Source: Pseudomonas fluorescens (GTDB taxonomy: Bacteria > Pseudomonadota > Gammaproteobacteria > Pseudomonadales > Pseudomonadaceae). From it: a stretch of DNA of 64,000 nt. The notes beneath the pieces were generated by a model. That model saw only the letters and a list, made by a program, of their open reading frames with translations. It ran no database searches and was not told the DNA's origin. The stretch lies in contig NZ_CABVIX010000010.1 of NCBI RefSeq assembly GCF_902498185.1, positions 144,076 through 208,075 on the forward strand, written 5' to 3'. Each line of letters begins with the position of its first letter. The first letter of the stretch is position 1. A program made the translations under genes and the position numbers. Below, one piece after another: positions 45,599-54,882 of this stretch.

Positions 45599-46777
45599 AT
45601 GCTCAATGCCCAACAACGCGCGATCGTCAAAGCCACCGTTCCTCTGCTCGAAAGTGGCGGTGAGGCGCTGACCACCCACTTCTACAACATGATGCTCAAT
45701 GAGCATCCCGAAGTGCGTCCACTGTTCAACCAGGCCCACCAGGCCAGCGGCGCGCAGCCGCGCGCGCTGGCCAACGGCGTGCTGATGTACGCCCGTCACA
45801 TCGATCAGCTCGAACAGCTGGGCGGGCTGGTCGGGCAGATCATCAACAAGCATGTGGCGTTGCAGATCCTTCCGGAACACTATCCCATCGTCGGTGCCTG
45901 CCTGCTGCGTGCCATCGAGGAGGTGCTTGGCAAGGACATCGCCACCCCCGAGGTCGTCGAGGCCTGGGGCGCCGCGTATCAGCAACTGGCCGATATCCTG
46001 ATCGAGGCGGAGGAGGGGCTGTATCGCAGCAAGGCCGAGAGTGCCGGTGGCTGGCGCGGTACCCGCGAGTTTCGCCTGGTGCGCCGGGTGGAGGAGAGCA
46101 GCGAGATCGTCTCTTTCCATTTCGCTCCGGTCGATGGTCAAGCGGTGCTCAAGGCAGAGCCTGGCCAATACATTGGCCTTCAGCTGTTTATCGAAGGAGC
46201 CGAACAGCGCCGCAACTATTCCCTGTCTGCGCTGTGCTCGGGCGATGAGTACCGCATCAGCGTCAAACGCGAAGCGGGCGGCAAGGTTTCGAACTACCTG
46301 CATGAGCAATTGAAGGTAGGCGACACGTTGCAGCTGTTCCCCCCCGCGGGTGACTTCACCCTGGCCCCGAGCGGCAAACCGCTGGTGCTTATCAGCGGCG
46401 GCGTGGGTATCACCCCGACCCTGGCGATGCTTGAAGCGGCGCTGGACACTGGCCGGCCGGTGCGTTTCATTCACTGCGCACGCAACGGCGGCGTGCATGC
46501 CTTCCGCGACTGGATCGACGCCCAGGCTGCACGTCATCCTCAGCTCAAGCGCTTTTATTGTTATGCCGAGGACGACGGCAGTGTACAGGCTGATGCCGTG
46601 GGCCTGCTCAGTCAGGAGCAGTTGGGGAACTGGCTGGGGCAGGAGCGGGATGTGGATGCCTACTTCCTGGGTCCCAAGGGGTTCATGGCTGCGGTGAAGC
46701 GCCACCTGCGCGAGCTGGGTGTGCCGGAGAAGCAGAGCCGCCATGAATTCTTCGGGCCTGCCGAAGCACTGGCGTAA
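45599..46777 (+). CDS. hmp: Flavohaemoglobin, NO dioxygenase
   Basis: 392 residues. The globin domain (1-140) has the proximal haem His85 (IINKHVALQI) and distal Tyr29 (HFYNMM). The FAD-binding part has RNYSLSAL (FAD) and the NAD-binding GGVGITPTLAML with a C-terminal VDAYFLGPKGFM and HEFFGP. It oxidises NO to nitrate with O2 and NAD(P)H in the cytoplasm. CAGGAG precedes the ATG. NorR sites and a sigma-54 promoter predict induction by NO. Confidence 0.97.
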   Translation: MLNAQQRAIVKATVPLLESGGEALTTHFYNMMLNEHPEVRPLFNQAHQASGAQPRALANGVLMYARHIDQLEQLGGLVGQIINKHVALQILPEHYPIVGACLLRAIEEVLGKDIATPEVVEAWGAAYQQLADILIEAEEGLYRSKAESAGGWRGTREFRLVRRVEESSEIVSFHFAPVDGQAVLKAEPGQYIGLQLFIEGAEQRRNYSLSALCSGDEYRISVKREAGGKVSNYLHEQLKVGDTLQLFPPAGDFTLAPSGKPLVLISGGVGITPTLAMLEAALDTGRPVRFIHCARNGGVHAFRDWIDAQAARHPQLKRFYCYAEDDGSVQADAVGLLSQEQLGNWLGQERDVDAYFLGPKGFMAAVKRHLRELGVPEKQSRHEFFGPAEALA

Positions 46778-46783
46778 CTCCAC

Positions 46784-46824
46784 GGCCCGTTCTGTGACAT
46801 CACTACCTTGTCGTGGAACGGGCC
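46784..46824 (+). terminator. Inverted repeat after hmp
   Basis: GGCCCGTTC (46784-46792) pairs with GAACGGGCC (46816-46824) around 23 bases. There is no T-tract, so termination is doubtful. The gap from 46778 to 47049 otherwise shows nothing recognisable. Confidence 0.35.
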
Positions 46825-47049
46825 ATTGCACGTGCGCATGGCGGAATCGTGCTTTCCTCCCAGGTTTAATCCTTCTTTAATCACTGTATCCTTCACTGCC
46901 GGGTGTCATCCCAGTGCGGCGCCCGCCGTACTTTTTCTGCCCGGGACGTTGAACCGGTGCGGGGCAGTCATGTCTGAGACCTGCGGATAGTCCCGCGCAG
47001 GGGCACTGCTATCGCCTGGCGCAGACACTATCCATCGAAGGAAACGGCA

Positions 47050-47556
47050 ATGATCGAACAAACATCCCGCCTGAACAGGGAAAGGCGCTTTCTCGTGCTG
47101 CTTGGCGTGATCTGTCTCGCGCTGATTGGCGGGGCCCTCTACATGCAGGTCGTGCTTGGCGAAGCACCTTGCCCGTTGTGCATCCTGCAGCGCTATGCGT
47201 TGCTGCTGATCGCCGTGTTCGCCTTCATTGCCGCGGCCATGCCCGGCCAGCGCAGCCTGACCCTGTTCGAGGGGCTGGTCGTGCTCAGCGCCATCGGCGG
47301 AATCGTTGCGGCGGGCAACCATGTGTATATACTCGCCAACCCTTCGGTCAGTTGCGGCATCGATACCCTGCAACCGATCGTCGACGACCTGCCCCTGGCG
47401 CGGGTCTGGCCACTGGCCTTCCAGGTCGATGGCTTCTGCTCGACGCCCTATCCGCCGGTACTGGGTCTTTCCCTGGCGCAATGGGCACTTGCAGCGTTTG
47501 TTCTGACAGCCGTCCTGGTGCCTCTGGGCATCTACCGCAACCGCCGTCGGACTTAG
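47050..47556 (+). CDS. dsbB: Disulfide bond formation protein DsbB
   Basis: 168 residues with four membrane helices. The first periplasmic pair is C41-x-x-C44 (APCPLCILQRYA) and the second pair is C102 and C130 (SVSCGIDTL, VDGFCSTPYPP), as in DsbB. The protein reoxidises DsbA and passes electrons to ubiquinone. AAGGAAA precedes the ATG. It lies between hmp and the cyo operon and is probably monocistronic; the respiratory neighbour is a fitting quinol partner but no operon link is seen. Confidence 0.94.
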   Translation: MIEQTSRLNRERRFLVLLGVICLALIGGALYMQVVLGEAPCPLCILQRYALLLIAVFAFIAAAMPGQRSLTLFEGLVVLSAIGGIVAAGNHVYILANPSVSCGIDTLQPIVDDLPLARVWPLAFQVDGFCSTPYPPVLGLSLAQWALAAFVLTAVLVPLGIYRNRRRT

Positions 47557-48115
47557 ACCAAAGTCCCGACTGGATGCAAGTCTATCGCGCAGTCTCCCGA
47601 CTACCGAAAGCCGCCCCCGCAATCCTTCTTGTAATCAGCAAACCCTTGTCCCAGGCGGGCTGCATGGCCACGGACAGGGGTGCGACAAACTGTCGCGAAG
47701 CTGATTTTTCGAGCGCCATTGTTGCAGGATCTGTAAAAGACTGTTGCTCAATAAGTCATAGTCAAGGGTTGGCGACCTATCTACAATCGCCCCCAATTTC
47801 CGTTCGGCACTGCTTGCGAGTCCGCAGGATTAAAGGGGGCCAAGGCTCTTTTTGCTGACTTCGACAAGTATCGCCCACGGCGATACCGGGCGGACATCCC
47901 TCCGCGATTTCCCGCACCAAACGGACTTGGTCTGAAATCAGGCCCCAGGCCTTCGAAATCAATACCAGTACCGTAGACCCGCTTGATGCCGCGCCCCTTG
48001 CAGTCGGACGCCTGGCAGAAGCGGAATCGCCCCAAATGCTAACGCTTGGCAGGACGAAGTGTTGGCGACCAAAACACCAAATTGCATTGAAGCAAGCTGA
48101 TCTAGAGGTCGTGAG
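47557..48115. other. 559-bp region without a supported gene upstream of cyoA
   Basis: No open frame here has a convincing ribosome site and coding pattern; the longest minus-strand frames (84 and 61 codons) overlap each other in different frames. The region presumably holds the cyo promoter and leader, but I could not point to a clear -35/-10 pair or an Anr box (TTGAT-N4-ATCAA). The only dyad noted is GTGTTGG/CCAAAACACC near 48059-48080. Confidence 0.5.
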
Positions 48116-49063
48116 ATGAGTAAAAAGCGTTACCCCAGACTGTTTGGCATTCTGCCCTTTTTAGGCATGCTTTTACTCAGTGGGTGCAACTGGACCCTGC
48201 TCGACCCGAAGGGCCAGGTCGGCATTGAGCAAAAGAACCTTATCCTGATCGCTACCGGCCTGATGCTGCTGGTGGTAGTGCCGGTCATCATCATGACCCT
48301 GGCATTCGCCTGGAAGTACCGTGCTTCCAACAAGGCAGCCACCTACACTCCGGACTGGTCGCACTCGACCAAGATCGAGGCCGCCGTATGGGCTATCCCG
48401 GTGCTGATCATCATCGCCCTGGGCTATGTCACCTACAAGACCACCCACTCCCTCGACCCGTATCGCCCACTGGATTCCGATGTGAAGCCTGTGCTGATCG
48501 ACGTCGTGGCACTGGACTGGAAATGGCTGTTCATCTACCCCGAGCAGGGCATTGCCACGGTCAACAAGATCGTCTTCCCGGCCAATACCCCCGTCAACTT
48601 CCGCGTGACCTCCGACGCCGTGATGAACTCGTTCTTCATCCCGGGCCTGGGCGGCCAGATCTACGCGATGGCGGGCATGACGACCAAGCTGCACCTGATC
48701 GCCAACGAGAATGGCGAGTTCGACGGTATTTCCGCCAACTACAGCGGCGCCGGCTTCACCGGCATGAAGTTCAAGGCCACTGCCACTTCCCAGGCTGATT
48801 TCGAGGCATGGGTAAACGAAGTCAAGCAGTCGCCGAAGACGCTGAGCAAGGCTGAATACGAAGCCTTGATCAAACCAAGCGAAAACAATCCAGTGACGCT
48901 GTACAGCGAGGCATCGGCCGACACGTTCCAGTCCATCGTCGACAAGTACGAAGGCATGAACCGTGGCAAGCCGGTCGTCCACGAAGAAGCAGGCAGCAAG
49001 GATCTGGCCACCACCGAAGGTGTGGACTCGAGTAAGCAACCAGCTGCCGGGGCAGAGGAGTAA
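48116..49063 (+). CDS. cyoA: Cytochrome o ubiquinol oxidase subunit II
   Basis: 315 residues. A lipoprotein signal (GMLLLSGC, acylated Cys24) is followed by two membrane helices (LILIATGLMLLVVVPVIIMT; IEAAVWAIPVLIIIALGYVTY) and a periplasmic cupredoxin fold (DWKWLFIYPEQGIATVNKI, MNSFFIPGLGGQIYAMAGM). As in quinol oxidases, the CuA ligands are absent. It is the first gene of cyoABCDE, which encodes the proton-pumping bo3 terminal oxidase of the inner membrane. Confidence 0.97.
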   Translation: MSKKRYPRLFGILPFLGMLLLSGCNWTLLDPKGQVGIEQKNLILIATGLMLLVVVPVIIMTLAFAWKYRASNKAATYTPDWSHSTKIEAAVWAIPVLIIIALGYVTYKTTHSLDPYRPLDSDVKPVLIDVVALDWKWLFIYPEQGIATVNKIVFPANTPVNFRVTSDAVMNSFFIPGLGGQIYAMAGMTTKLHLIANENGEFDGISANYSGAGFTGMKFKATATSQADFEAWVNEVKQSPKTLSKAEYEALIKPSENNPVTLYSEASADTFQSIVDKYEGMNRGKPVVHEEAGSKDLATTEGVDSSKQPAAGAEE

Positions 49064-49066
49064 GAG

Positions 49067-51085
49067 ATGTTCGGTAAATTAAGTCTGGAGGCGATACCCT
49101 TCCACGAGCCGATAGTTATGGTGACGCTTGCCATAATCGCGCTCGGCGGTATCGCTGTAGCGGGTGGTATCACCTACTTCAAGAAGTGGAACTACCTGTG
49201 GAGCGAGTGGCTGACCTCGGTCGACCACAAGAAGATCGGGGTGATGTACATCATCGTCGCGATGATCATGCTGCTGCGCGGCTTTGCCGACGCCATCATG
49301 ATGCGCAGCCAGCAGGCGCTTGCCACTGGCGGCTCCGAAGGCTACCTGCCGCCTGAGCACTATGACCAGATCTTCACCGCCCACGGTGTGATCATGATCA
49401 TCTTCATGGCGATGCCGTTCTTCACCGGCCTGATGAACCTGGCCCTGCCTCTGCAGATCGGTGCGCGTGACGTTGCCTTCCCGTTCCTGAACTCCCTGAG
49501 CTTCTGGTTGCTGGTTGCCGGCGTGATCCTGGTCAACCTGTCCCTGGGCGTCGGCGAATTCGCCAAGACCGGCTGGGTTGCCTATCCGCCGCTGTCGGGC
49601 TTGCAATACAGTCCGGGGGTGGGTGTCGACTACTACATCTGGGCGCTACAGCTATCGGGCCTGGGTACGACACTGACGGGCGTCAACTTCCTGGTCACCG
49701 TGGCCAAGATGCGCGCGCCTGGCATGAAGCTGATGGACATGCCGATCTTCACCTGGACCTGCACCTGGGCCAACGTGCTGATCGTCGCTTCGTTCCCGAT
49801 CCTGACCGCCGCCCTCGCCCTGCTGACCGTTGACCGTTATCTGGACTTCCACATCTTCACCAACGAGCTTGGTGGGAACCCGATGATGTACGTCAACCTG
49901 TTCTGGGCATGGGGTCACCCTGAGGTGTACATCCTGATCCTGCCGGCGTTCGGCGTGTTCTCGGAAGTCACGTCGACCTTCACCAGCAAGCGCCTGTTCG
50001 GCCACCACGCGATGATCTACGCATCGGGTGCGATCGCCATCCTGGGCTTCGCGGTGTGGCTGCACCACTTCTTCACCATGGGTTCTGGCGCCAGCGTCAA
50101 CACCTTCTTCGGGTTGGCGACGATGCTGATCTCGATCCCGACGGGTGTGAAGCTGTTCAACTGGCTGTTCACCATCTACCAGGGCCGCCTGCGCTTCACC
50201 GCGCCAGTGCTCTGGACCCTGGGCTTCATGGTCACCTTCTCCATCGGTGGCATGACCGGCGTACTGCTGGCCGTTCCAGGTGCTGACTTCGTACTGCACA
50301 ACAGCCTGTTCGTGATCGCTCACTTCCACAACGTGATCATCGGCGGCGCGGTCTTCGGCTACATCGCAGGCTTCGCGTTCTGGTTCCCGAAAGCGTTCGG
50401 CTTCACCCTGAACGAGCGTTGGGGCAAGGCAGCCTTCTGGTTCTGGATCTCCGGCTTCTACGTGGCCTTCATGCCGCTGTACGCGCTGGGCTTCATGGGC
50501 ATGACCCGTCGCCTGAACCACACCGACAACCCGCTGTGGGAACCCTACCTGTACGTAGCCGTCTGCGGCGCCGTGCTGATTGCCTTCGGTATCGCCTGCC
50601 AGCTGATCCAGCTGTACGTGTCGGTACGTGATCGCAACGAGAACCGCGACGTGACCGGCGACCCATGGGGCGGCCGTACTCTGGAATGGTCGACTTCGTC
50701 GCCACCTCCGTTCTACAACTTCGCCGCCATGCCAGAGAAAGTTGGCCTGGATGCCTGGCACGAAGCCAAGGAAGCGGGCGTTGCGTACAAGGTTCCGGCC
50801 AAGTACGAAGCGATCCACATGCCGAACAACACCTCGACCGGTGTGTTCATGGGCCTGCTGCTGGCGGTATTCGGTTTCGCCTTCATCTGGCACATCTGGT
50901 GGCTGGTGGGCGCGAGCCTGGTAGCGACCATCGCCGTCTTCGTTCGCCACGCTGCACGTGACGACCAGGGCTACATGGTTCCGGCCGAGGAAGTGGCGCG
51001 CATCGAAGCTGAACACCAGAAGGCCCTGCGCCTGGCTGGCGTCGCTACCGGTGGCGCCCGTGTCGAATCGTTTGAGCGGGTTTAA
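49067..51085 (+). CDS. cyoB: Cytochrome o ubiquinol oxidase subunit I
   Basis: 672 residues, near the E. coli length (663). The haem-copper core is intact: the low-spin haem His in FTAHGVIMIIF, the CuB ligand and cross-linked Tyr in WAWGHPEVYILILPAFG, the His pair in LHHFFTMG, and the haem o3 and haem b histidines in HNSLFVIAHFHNVIIGG. It holds the oxygen-reducing centre and proton channels. It starts 3 bp after cyoA. Confidence 0.98.
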   Translation: MFGKLSLEAIPFHEPIVMVTLAIIALGGIAVAGGITYFKKWNYLWSEWLTSVDHKKIGVMYIIVAMIMLLRGFADAIMMRSQQALATGGSEGYLPPEHYDQIFTAHGVIMIIFMAMPFFTGLMNLALPLQIGARDVAFPFLNSLSFWLLVAGVILVNLSLGVGEFAKTGWVAYPPLSGLQYSPGVGVDYYIWALQLSGLGTTLTGVNFLVTVAKMRAPGMKLMDMPIFTWTCTWANVLIVASFPILTAALALLTVDRYLDFHIFTNELGGNPMMYVNLFWAWGHPEVYILILPAFGVFSEVTSTFTSKRLFGHHAMIYASGAIAILGFAVWLHHFFTMGSGASVNTFFGLATMLISIPTGVKLFNWLFTIYQGRLRFTAPVLWTLGFMVTFSIGGMTGVLLAVPGADFVLHNSLFVIAHFHNVIIGGAVFGYIAGFAFWFPKAFGFTLNERWGKAAFWFWISGFYVAFMPLYALGFMGMTRRLNHTDNPLWEPYLYVAVCGAVLIAFGIACQLIQLYVSVRDRNENRDVTGDPWGGRTLEWSTSSPPPFYNFAAMPEKVGLDAWHEAKEAGVAYKVPAKYEAIHMPNNTSTGVFMGLLLAVFGFAFIWHIWWLVGASLVATIAVFVRHAARDDQGYMVPAEEVARIEAEHQKALRLAGVATGGARVESFERV

Positions 51086-51088
51086 TCA

Positions 51089-51712
51089 ATGTCCAGTCAA
51101 GTAATCAACGCTGGTGCTCATGGTCACGACCATGGGCACGATGATCACCACCACGACTCGGGTCAGAACACCGTACTGGGGTTCTGGCTGTACCTGATGA
51201 CCGACTGCATTCTCTTTGCGTCGCTCTTCGCTACCTACGCGGTGCTGTCCGGCAGTTTTGCCGGCGGCCCGTCGGGTCATGACATCTTCGAACTGCCTTT
51301 CGTGGCCGTCGAGACCGGCCTGCTGCTGCTGTCCAGCATCACCTTCGGTTTCGCCATGCTGCAGATGTTCAAGGGCAACAAGGGCGCCGTACTGGGTTGG
51401 CTGGCAGTCACCTTCCTGTTCGGTGCCGGCTTTATCGCGATGGAAGTCTACGAATTCCATCACCTGATCGAGGCTGGCTTCGGCCCGCAGCGCAGTGGCT
51501 TCCTGTCGGGCTTCTTCGCCCTGGTCGGGACCCACGGTCTGCACGTGACCTCCGGCCTGATCTGGATGGCGATCCTGATGTACCAGATCAACAAGCACGG
51601 CATCACCGCGACCTCCAAGACGCGCATGAGCTGCCTGAGCCTGTTCTGGCACTTCCTGGACGTGGTCTGGATCTGCGTCTTCACCGTCGTCTACCTGCTG
51701 GGGGTTCTGTAA
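51089..51712 (+). CDS. cyoC: Cytochrome o ubiquinol oxidase subunit III
   Basis: 207 residues with five hydrophobic helices and a His-rich N-terminus (HGHDHGHDDHHHDS). GFWLYLMTDCILFASLFATY and the C-terminal SLFWHFLDVVWICVFTVVYLLG are subunit III blocks. The protein stabilises the oxidase. It starts 3 bp after cyoB and its stop shares bases with the cyoD start. The His-rich tail is longer than I expect for the family and may bind metal. Confidence 0.96.
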   Translation: MSSQVINAGAHGHDHGHDDHHHDSGQNTVLGFWLYLMTDCILFASLFATYAVLSGSFAGGPSGHDIFELPFVAVETGLLLLSSITFGFAMLQMFKGNKGAVLGWLAVTFLFGAGFIAMEVYEFHHLIEAGFGPQRSGFLSGFFALVGTHGLHVTSGLIWMAILMYQINKHGITATSKTRMSCLSLFWHFLDVVWICVFTVVYLLGVL

Positions 51713-52044
51713 TGGCCAATGCACACGACACTCATCACGAAGGTAATCACGGCAGCGTGAAGTCGTACATGATCGGCTTCGTGCTGTCGGTGATCCTGAC
51801 CGCGATCCCGTTCGGCCTGGTGATGTACCCAAGCCTGCCGAAAGACCTGACCGTCATGATCGTGGTCGCGCTCGCCGCGATCCAGGTCGTGGTCCACCTT
51901 GTGTACTTCCTGCACATGGACCGTTCGAAGGAGCAACGCTCGAACGTGACGACCTTCCTCTTCACCGTGATGGTCATCGCACTGTTGGTCGGCCTGTCGC
52001 TGTGGATCATGTTCAGCATCCATACTTCGATGATGGCCAAGTGA
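51712..52044 (+). CDS. cyoD: Cytochrome o ubiquinol oxidase subunit IV
   Basis: 110 residues from the ATG at 51712, which overlaps the cyoC stop (TAATG). Three helices are visible (YMIGFVLSVILTAIPFGLVMY, VMIVVALAAIQVVVHLVYFL, FLFTVMVIALLVGLSLWIMF) with the HLVYFLHM motif of this subunit. It assists assembly of the copper site. Confidence 0.95.
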   Translation: MANAHDTHHEGNHGSVKSYMIGFVLSVILTAIPFGLVMYPSLPKDLTVMIVVALAAIQVVVHLVYFLHMDRSKEQRSNVTTFLFTVMVIALLVGLSLWIMFSIHTSMMAK

Positions 52045-52055
52045 GGTAAGACCGC

Positions 52056-52943
52056 ATGTCCGTTAAGCACTTTATCCAAATCACCAAACCGGGGATCATT
52101 TTCGGTAACGTGCTTTCCGTGGCAGGCGGCTTCTTCCTTGCTGCGCAGGGGCATGTCGATTTCGCCCTGTTCCTGGCGGTGGTGATCGGTACTTCCCTGG
52201 TAGTTGCGTCCGGTTGCGTGTTCAACAACTGCATCGACCGTGACATCGACCAGAAGATGGAACGTACCAAGAACCGCGCCATGGTGATGGGCGACATGTC
52301 GCTGCCCGTTGCGCTGGGCTACGCCACCCTCCTGGGGGTGGTCGGCCTGGGCCTGTTGTACTTCATGGCCAATCCGCTGGCGGCCTTGTGCGGCTTGATC
52401 GGCTTTGTCATCTACGTGGGTTTCTACAGCCTCTGGCTGAAGCGCAAGTCGGTGCACGGCACCCTGGTTGGCAGCCTGTCGGGTGCCATGCCTCCGGTGA
52501 TCGGCTACTGCGCCGTGAGCAACAGCTTCGACCTGGCCGCAGTGACCCTGCTGGTCATGTTCAGCTTGTGGCAGATGCCGCACAGCTATGCGATCGCCAT
52601 CTTCCGCTTCAACGACTACCGCGCAGCGAACATTCCGGTCCTGCCGGTGGCGCGTGGTGTGCTCGCGGCGAAGAAGCAGATCCTGCTGTATATCCTCGCG
52701 TTCGTGCTGGCGACCCTGATGCTGACCCTGGGCGGCTATGCCGGCCTGGGTTACCTGGCGGTCGCCGCCGGCATGGGCCTGTACTGGCTGTACATGGCCT
52801 GGGGTGGCTACAAGGCCGAGGACGACAGCAAGTGGGCACGCAAGGTATTCGGCTTCTCCATCCTCACCGTCATGGCCTTGAGCCTGATGATGTCGGTGGA
52901 CAGCCAGACCGCTGGCGAAGTACTGATGACGTACGCACGCTGA
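52056..52943 (+). CDS. cyoE: Protohaem IX farnesyltransferase (haem O synthase)
   Basis: 295 residues, nine or so helices. The prenyl-diphosphate motif NNCIDRDIDQKMERTKNR and the second acidic motif YSLWLKRKSVHGTLVGSLSGAMPP are present. It farnesylates haem B to haem O for the bo3 oxidase. Last gene of cyoABCDE, 11 bp after cyoD, with a strong terminator after it. Confidence 0.97.
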   Translation: MSVKHFIQITKPGIIFGNVLSVAGGFFLAAQGHVDFALFLAVVIGTSLVVASGCVFNNCIDRDIDQKMERTKNRAMVMGDMSLPVALGYATLLGVVGLGLLYFMANPLAALCGLIGFVIYVGFYSLWLKRKSVHGTLVGSLSGAMPPVIGYCAVSNSFDLAAVTLLVMFSLWQMPHSYAIAIFRFNDYRAANIPVLPVARGVLAAKKQILLYILAFVLATLMLTLGGYAGLGYLAVAAGMGLYWLYMAWGGYKAEDDSKWARKVFGFSILTVMALSLMMSVDSQTAGEVLMTYAR

Positions 52944-52962
52944 CAGTTGCCTGATGTACCAG

Positions 52963-52993
52963 AACGCCCCGGCTTGCCGGGGCGTTTTTTTTT
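52963..52993 (+). terminator. Intrinsic terminator of cyoABCDE
   Basis: AACGCCCCGG, loop CTTG, CCGGGGCG, then nine T. A textbook rho-independent terminator. Confidence 0.95.
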
Positions 52994-53094
52994 GCCTTTA
53001 CAACCCACCCCCCGCCCAATTATCTTCTCCCTCGGCCACCGCAGTGGCCAACGTCGCTCGGACGGTTCCGGGCGCTTACGTCTTCGAGGAAATC

Positions 53095-54303
53095 ATGGCC
53101 AACCCAGGTTTGCCGCGCCGCTTTGCGCGCATCGATCGTCTCCCCCCTTACGTCTTCAACATCACCGCCGAGCTCAAGATGGCTGCGCGCCGTCGTGGCG
53201 AGGACATCATCGACCTCAGCATGGGCAACCCCGACGGCGCCACGCCGCCGCACATCGTCGAGAAGATGGTGCAGGTCGCCCAGCGCGAAGACACCCACGG
53301 CTATTCCACCTCCCGCGGCATTCCGCGCCTGCGCCGCGCCATTTCGCGCTGGTACCAGGACCGCTACCAGGTCGAGATCGACCCCGAAAGCGAAGCCATC
53401 GTCACCATCGGCTCCAAGGAAGGCCTGGCGCATCTGATGCTCGCCACGCTCGACCAGGGCGACACCGTGCTGGTACCCAACCCCAGCTACCCGATCCATA
53501 TCTACGGTGCGGTCATCGCGGGTGCCCAGGTGCGGTCGGTGCCGCTGGTGCCGGGCGTGGACTTCTTCAACGAGCTGGAACGGGCGATCCGCGAGTCGAT
53601 CCCCAAGCCGAAGATGATGATCCTGGGTTTCCCTTCCAACCCCACGGCCCAGTGCGTGGAGCTCGACTTCTTCGAACGTGTGGTGGCCCTCGCCAAGCAA
53701 TACGACGTGCTCGTGGTGCACGACCTGGCCTATGCCGATATCGTGTACGACGGCTGGAAAGCCCCGTCGATCATGCAGGTGCCCGGCGCCAAGGACATCG
53801 CGGTGGAATTCTTCACCCTGTCCAAGAGCTACAACATGGCGGGCTGGCGCATCGGTTTCATGGTCGGCAACCCGGAACTGGTCAACGCCCTGGCGCGGAT
53901 CAAGAGCTACCACGACTACGGTACCTTCACCCCGTTGCAGGTCGCGGCCATCGCGGCGCTCGAAGGCGACCAGCAATGCGTGCGCGACATCGCCGAGCAG
54001 TACCGCCAGCGCCGCAACCTGCTGGTCAAGGGCCTGCACGAGATGGGCTGGATGGTGGAGAACCCCAAGGCCTCGATGTACGTCTGGGCGAAGATCCCAG
54101 AGGCCTATGCGCACCTGGGCTCGCTTGAGTTTGCCAAGAAGATGCTGGCCGATGCCAAGGTCTGCGTATCGCCCGGCATCGGTTTCGGTGACTACGGGGA
54201 CGATCACGTACGCTTCGCCCTGATCGAGAACCAGGACCGTATTCGCCAGGCCATTCGCGGCATCCGGCAGATGTTCCGGGCTGACGGCCTGACGCAGAAG
54301 TAA
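53095..54303 (+). CDS. alaC: Class I/II PLP aminotransferase, AlaC-like
   Basis: 402 residues from the ATG at 53095 (MANPGLPRRFARIDRLPPYVFN), with GAGGAA upstream; the open frame to 52954 is upstream non-coding leader. The PLP lysine is K244 in TLSKSYNMAGWRIGF, the SMGNPDGATPPHI and NPSYPIHIYG blocks bind substrate, and PSNPT and HDLAYAD carry the Asn and Asp/Tyr contacts. Members transfer amino groups from glutamate to pyruvate (alanine synthesis). A single gene between two terminators. Confidence 0.92.
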   Translation: MANPGLPRRFARIDRLPPYVFNITAELKMAARRRGEDIIDLSMGNPDGATPPHIVEKMVQVAQREDTHGYSTSRGIPRLRRAISRWYQDRYQVEIDPESEAIVTIGSKEGLAHLMLATLDQGDTVLVPNPSYPIHIYGAVIAGAQVRSVPLVPGVDFFNELERAIRESIPKPKMMILGFPSNPTAQCVELDFFERVVALAKQYDVLVVHDLAYADIVYDGWKAPSIMQVPGAKDIAVEFFTLSKSYNMAGWRIGFMVGNPELVNALARIKSYHDYGTFTPLQVAAIAALEGDQQCVRDIAEQYRQRRNLLVKGLHEMGWMVENPKASMYVWAKIPEAYAHLGSLEFAKKMLADAKVCVSPGIGFGDYGDDHVRFALIENQDRIRQAIRGIRQMFRADGLTQK

Positions 54304-54313
54304 CTGCGGCGAC

Positions 54314-54350
54314 GGGGCAGGTCCGGACCATCGGTCTGCCCCCGATCTTT
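54314..54350 (+). terminator. Intrinsic terminator after alaC
   Basis: GGGGCAG (54314-54320) pairs with CTGCCCC (54336-54342), with CCG/CGG pairing inside the loop, then CGATCTTTTTC. Confidence 0.7.
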
Positions 54351-54456
54351 TTCTTCGCGACCCCCTTCTCAGCGCTTCGCGCATGCATTACAACTAGCGG
54401 CCTGGGCGCGGCCCTCCAATAACGATAGATCCCTTTCCTCTCTCTCCCTCCCAATC

Positions 54457-54831
54457 ATGTCCGAACATAATCCTTGTTTGAACTGCGGCGCCTGCTGCGG
54501 GTATTTCCGTGTGTCCTTCTTCTGGGGCGAGTGCGCTTCGGCCGGGGGTGTGGTGCCAGATGACCTCGTGGTACAGATCAACCCCACGCGGGTGGCGATG
54601 ATCGGCACCGACAGCAAGCCCTGCCGGTGTGTGGGGCTGTCCGGGGAAATCGGTGGCCAGGTCGCGTGCACGTTGTACAGCCAGCGCTCCAGCCCCTGCC
54701 GCGAATTCGAAGCGTCCTGGGTAGACGGCGTGCACAACCCCAGCTGCGATGCCGCGCGCGCCGCCTACGGCATGCCGCCGCTGGAAGCCAACGAGCCGCT
54801 TTGGCCGGATGAGGGCGAGCAGGTGGCGTGA
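54457..54831 (+). CDS. YkgJ-family cysteine cluster protein
   Basis: 124 residues with eight cysteines. CLNCGACCGYFRVSF at the N-terminus, CRCVGL, VACTLYSQRSSPCREF and NPSCDAARAAYG form the CxxCGxCC...C...C pattern of the YkgJ (UPF0153) family, thought to hold a zinc or iron-sulfur centre. The activity is unknown. It starts after a T/C-rich leader and probably shares a transcript with the membrane protein 51 bp downstream. Confidence 0.9.
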   Translation: MSEHNPCLNCGACCGYFRVSFFWGECASAGGVVPDDLVVQINPTRVAMIGTDSKPCRCVGLSGEIGGQVACTLYSQRSSPCREFEASWVDGVHNPSCDAARAAYGMPPLEANEPLWPDEGEQVA

Positions 54832-54882
54832 GAGGCGAGCGCTGCGGTATGGTCGGTGTTTACCGACCGACCGGAGCCTTGA

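Noticed and set aside
47781..48035. 84-codon minus-strand frame upstream of cyoA
   Set aside because: Composition is arginine/glycine-rich and shadow-like, no ribosome site, and it overlaps another frame. I left it as a non-coding leader, though a small upstream gene cannot be fully excluded.
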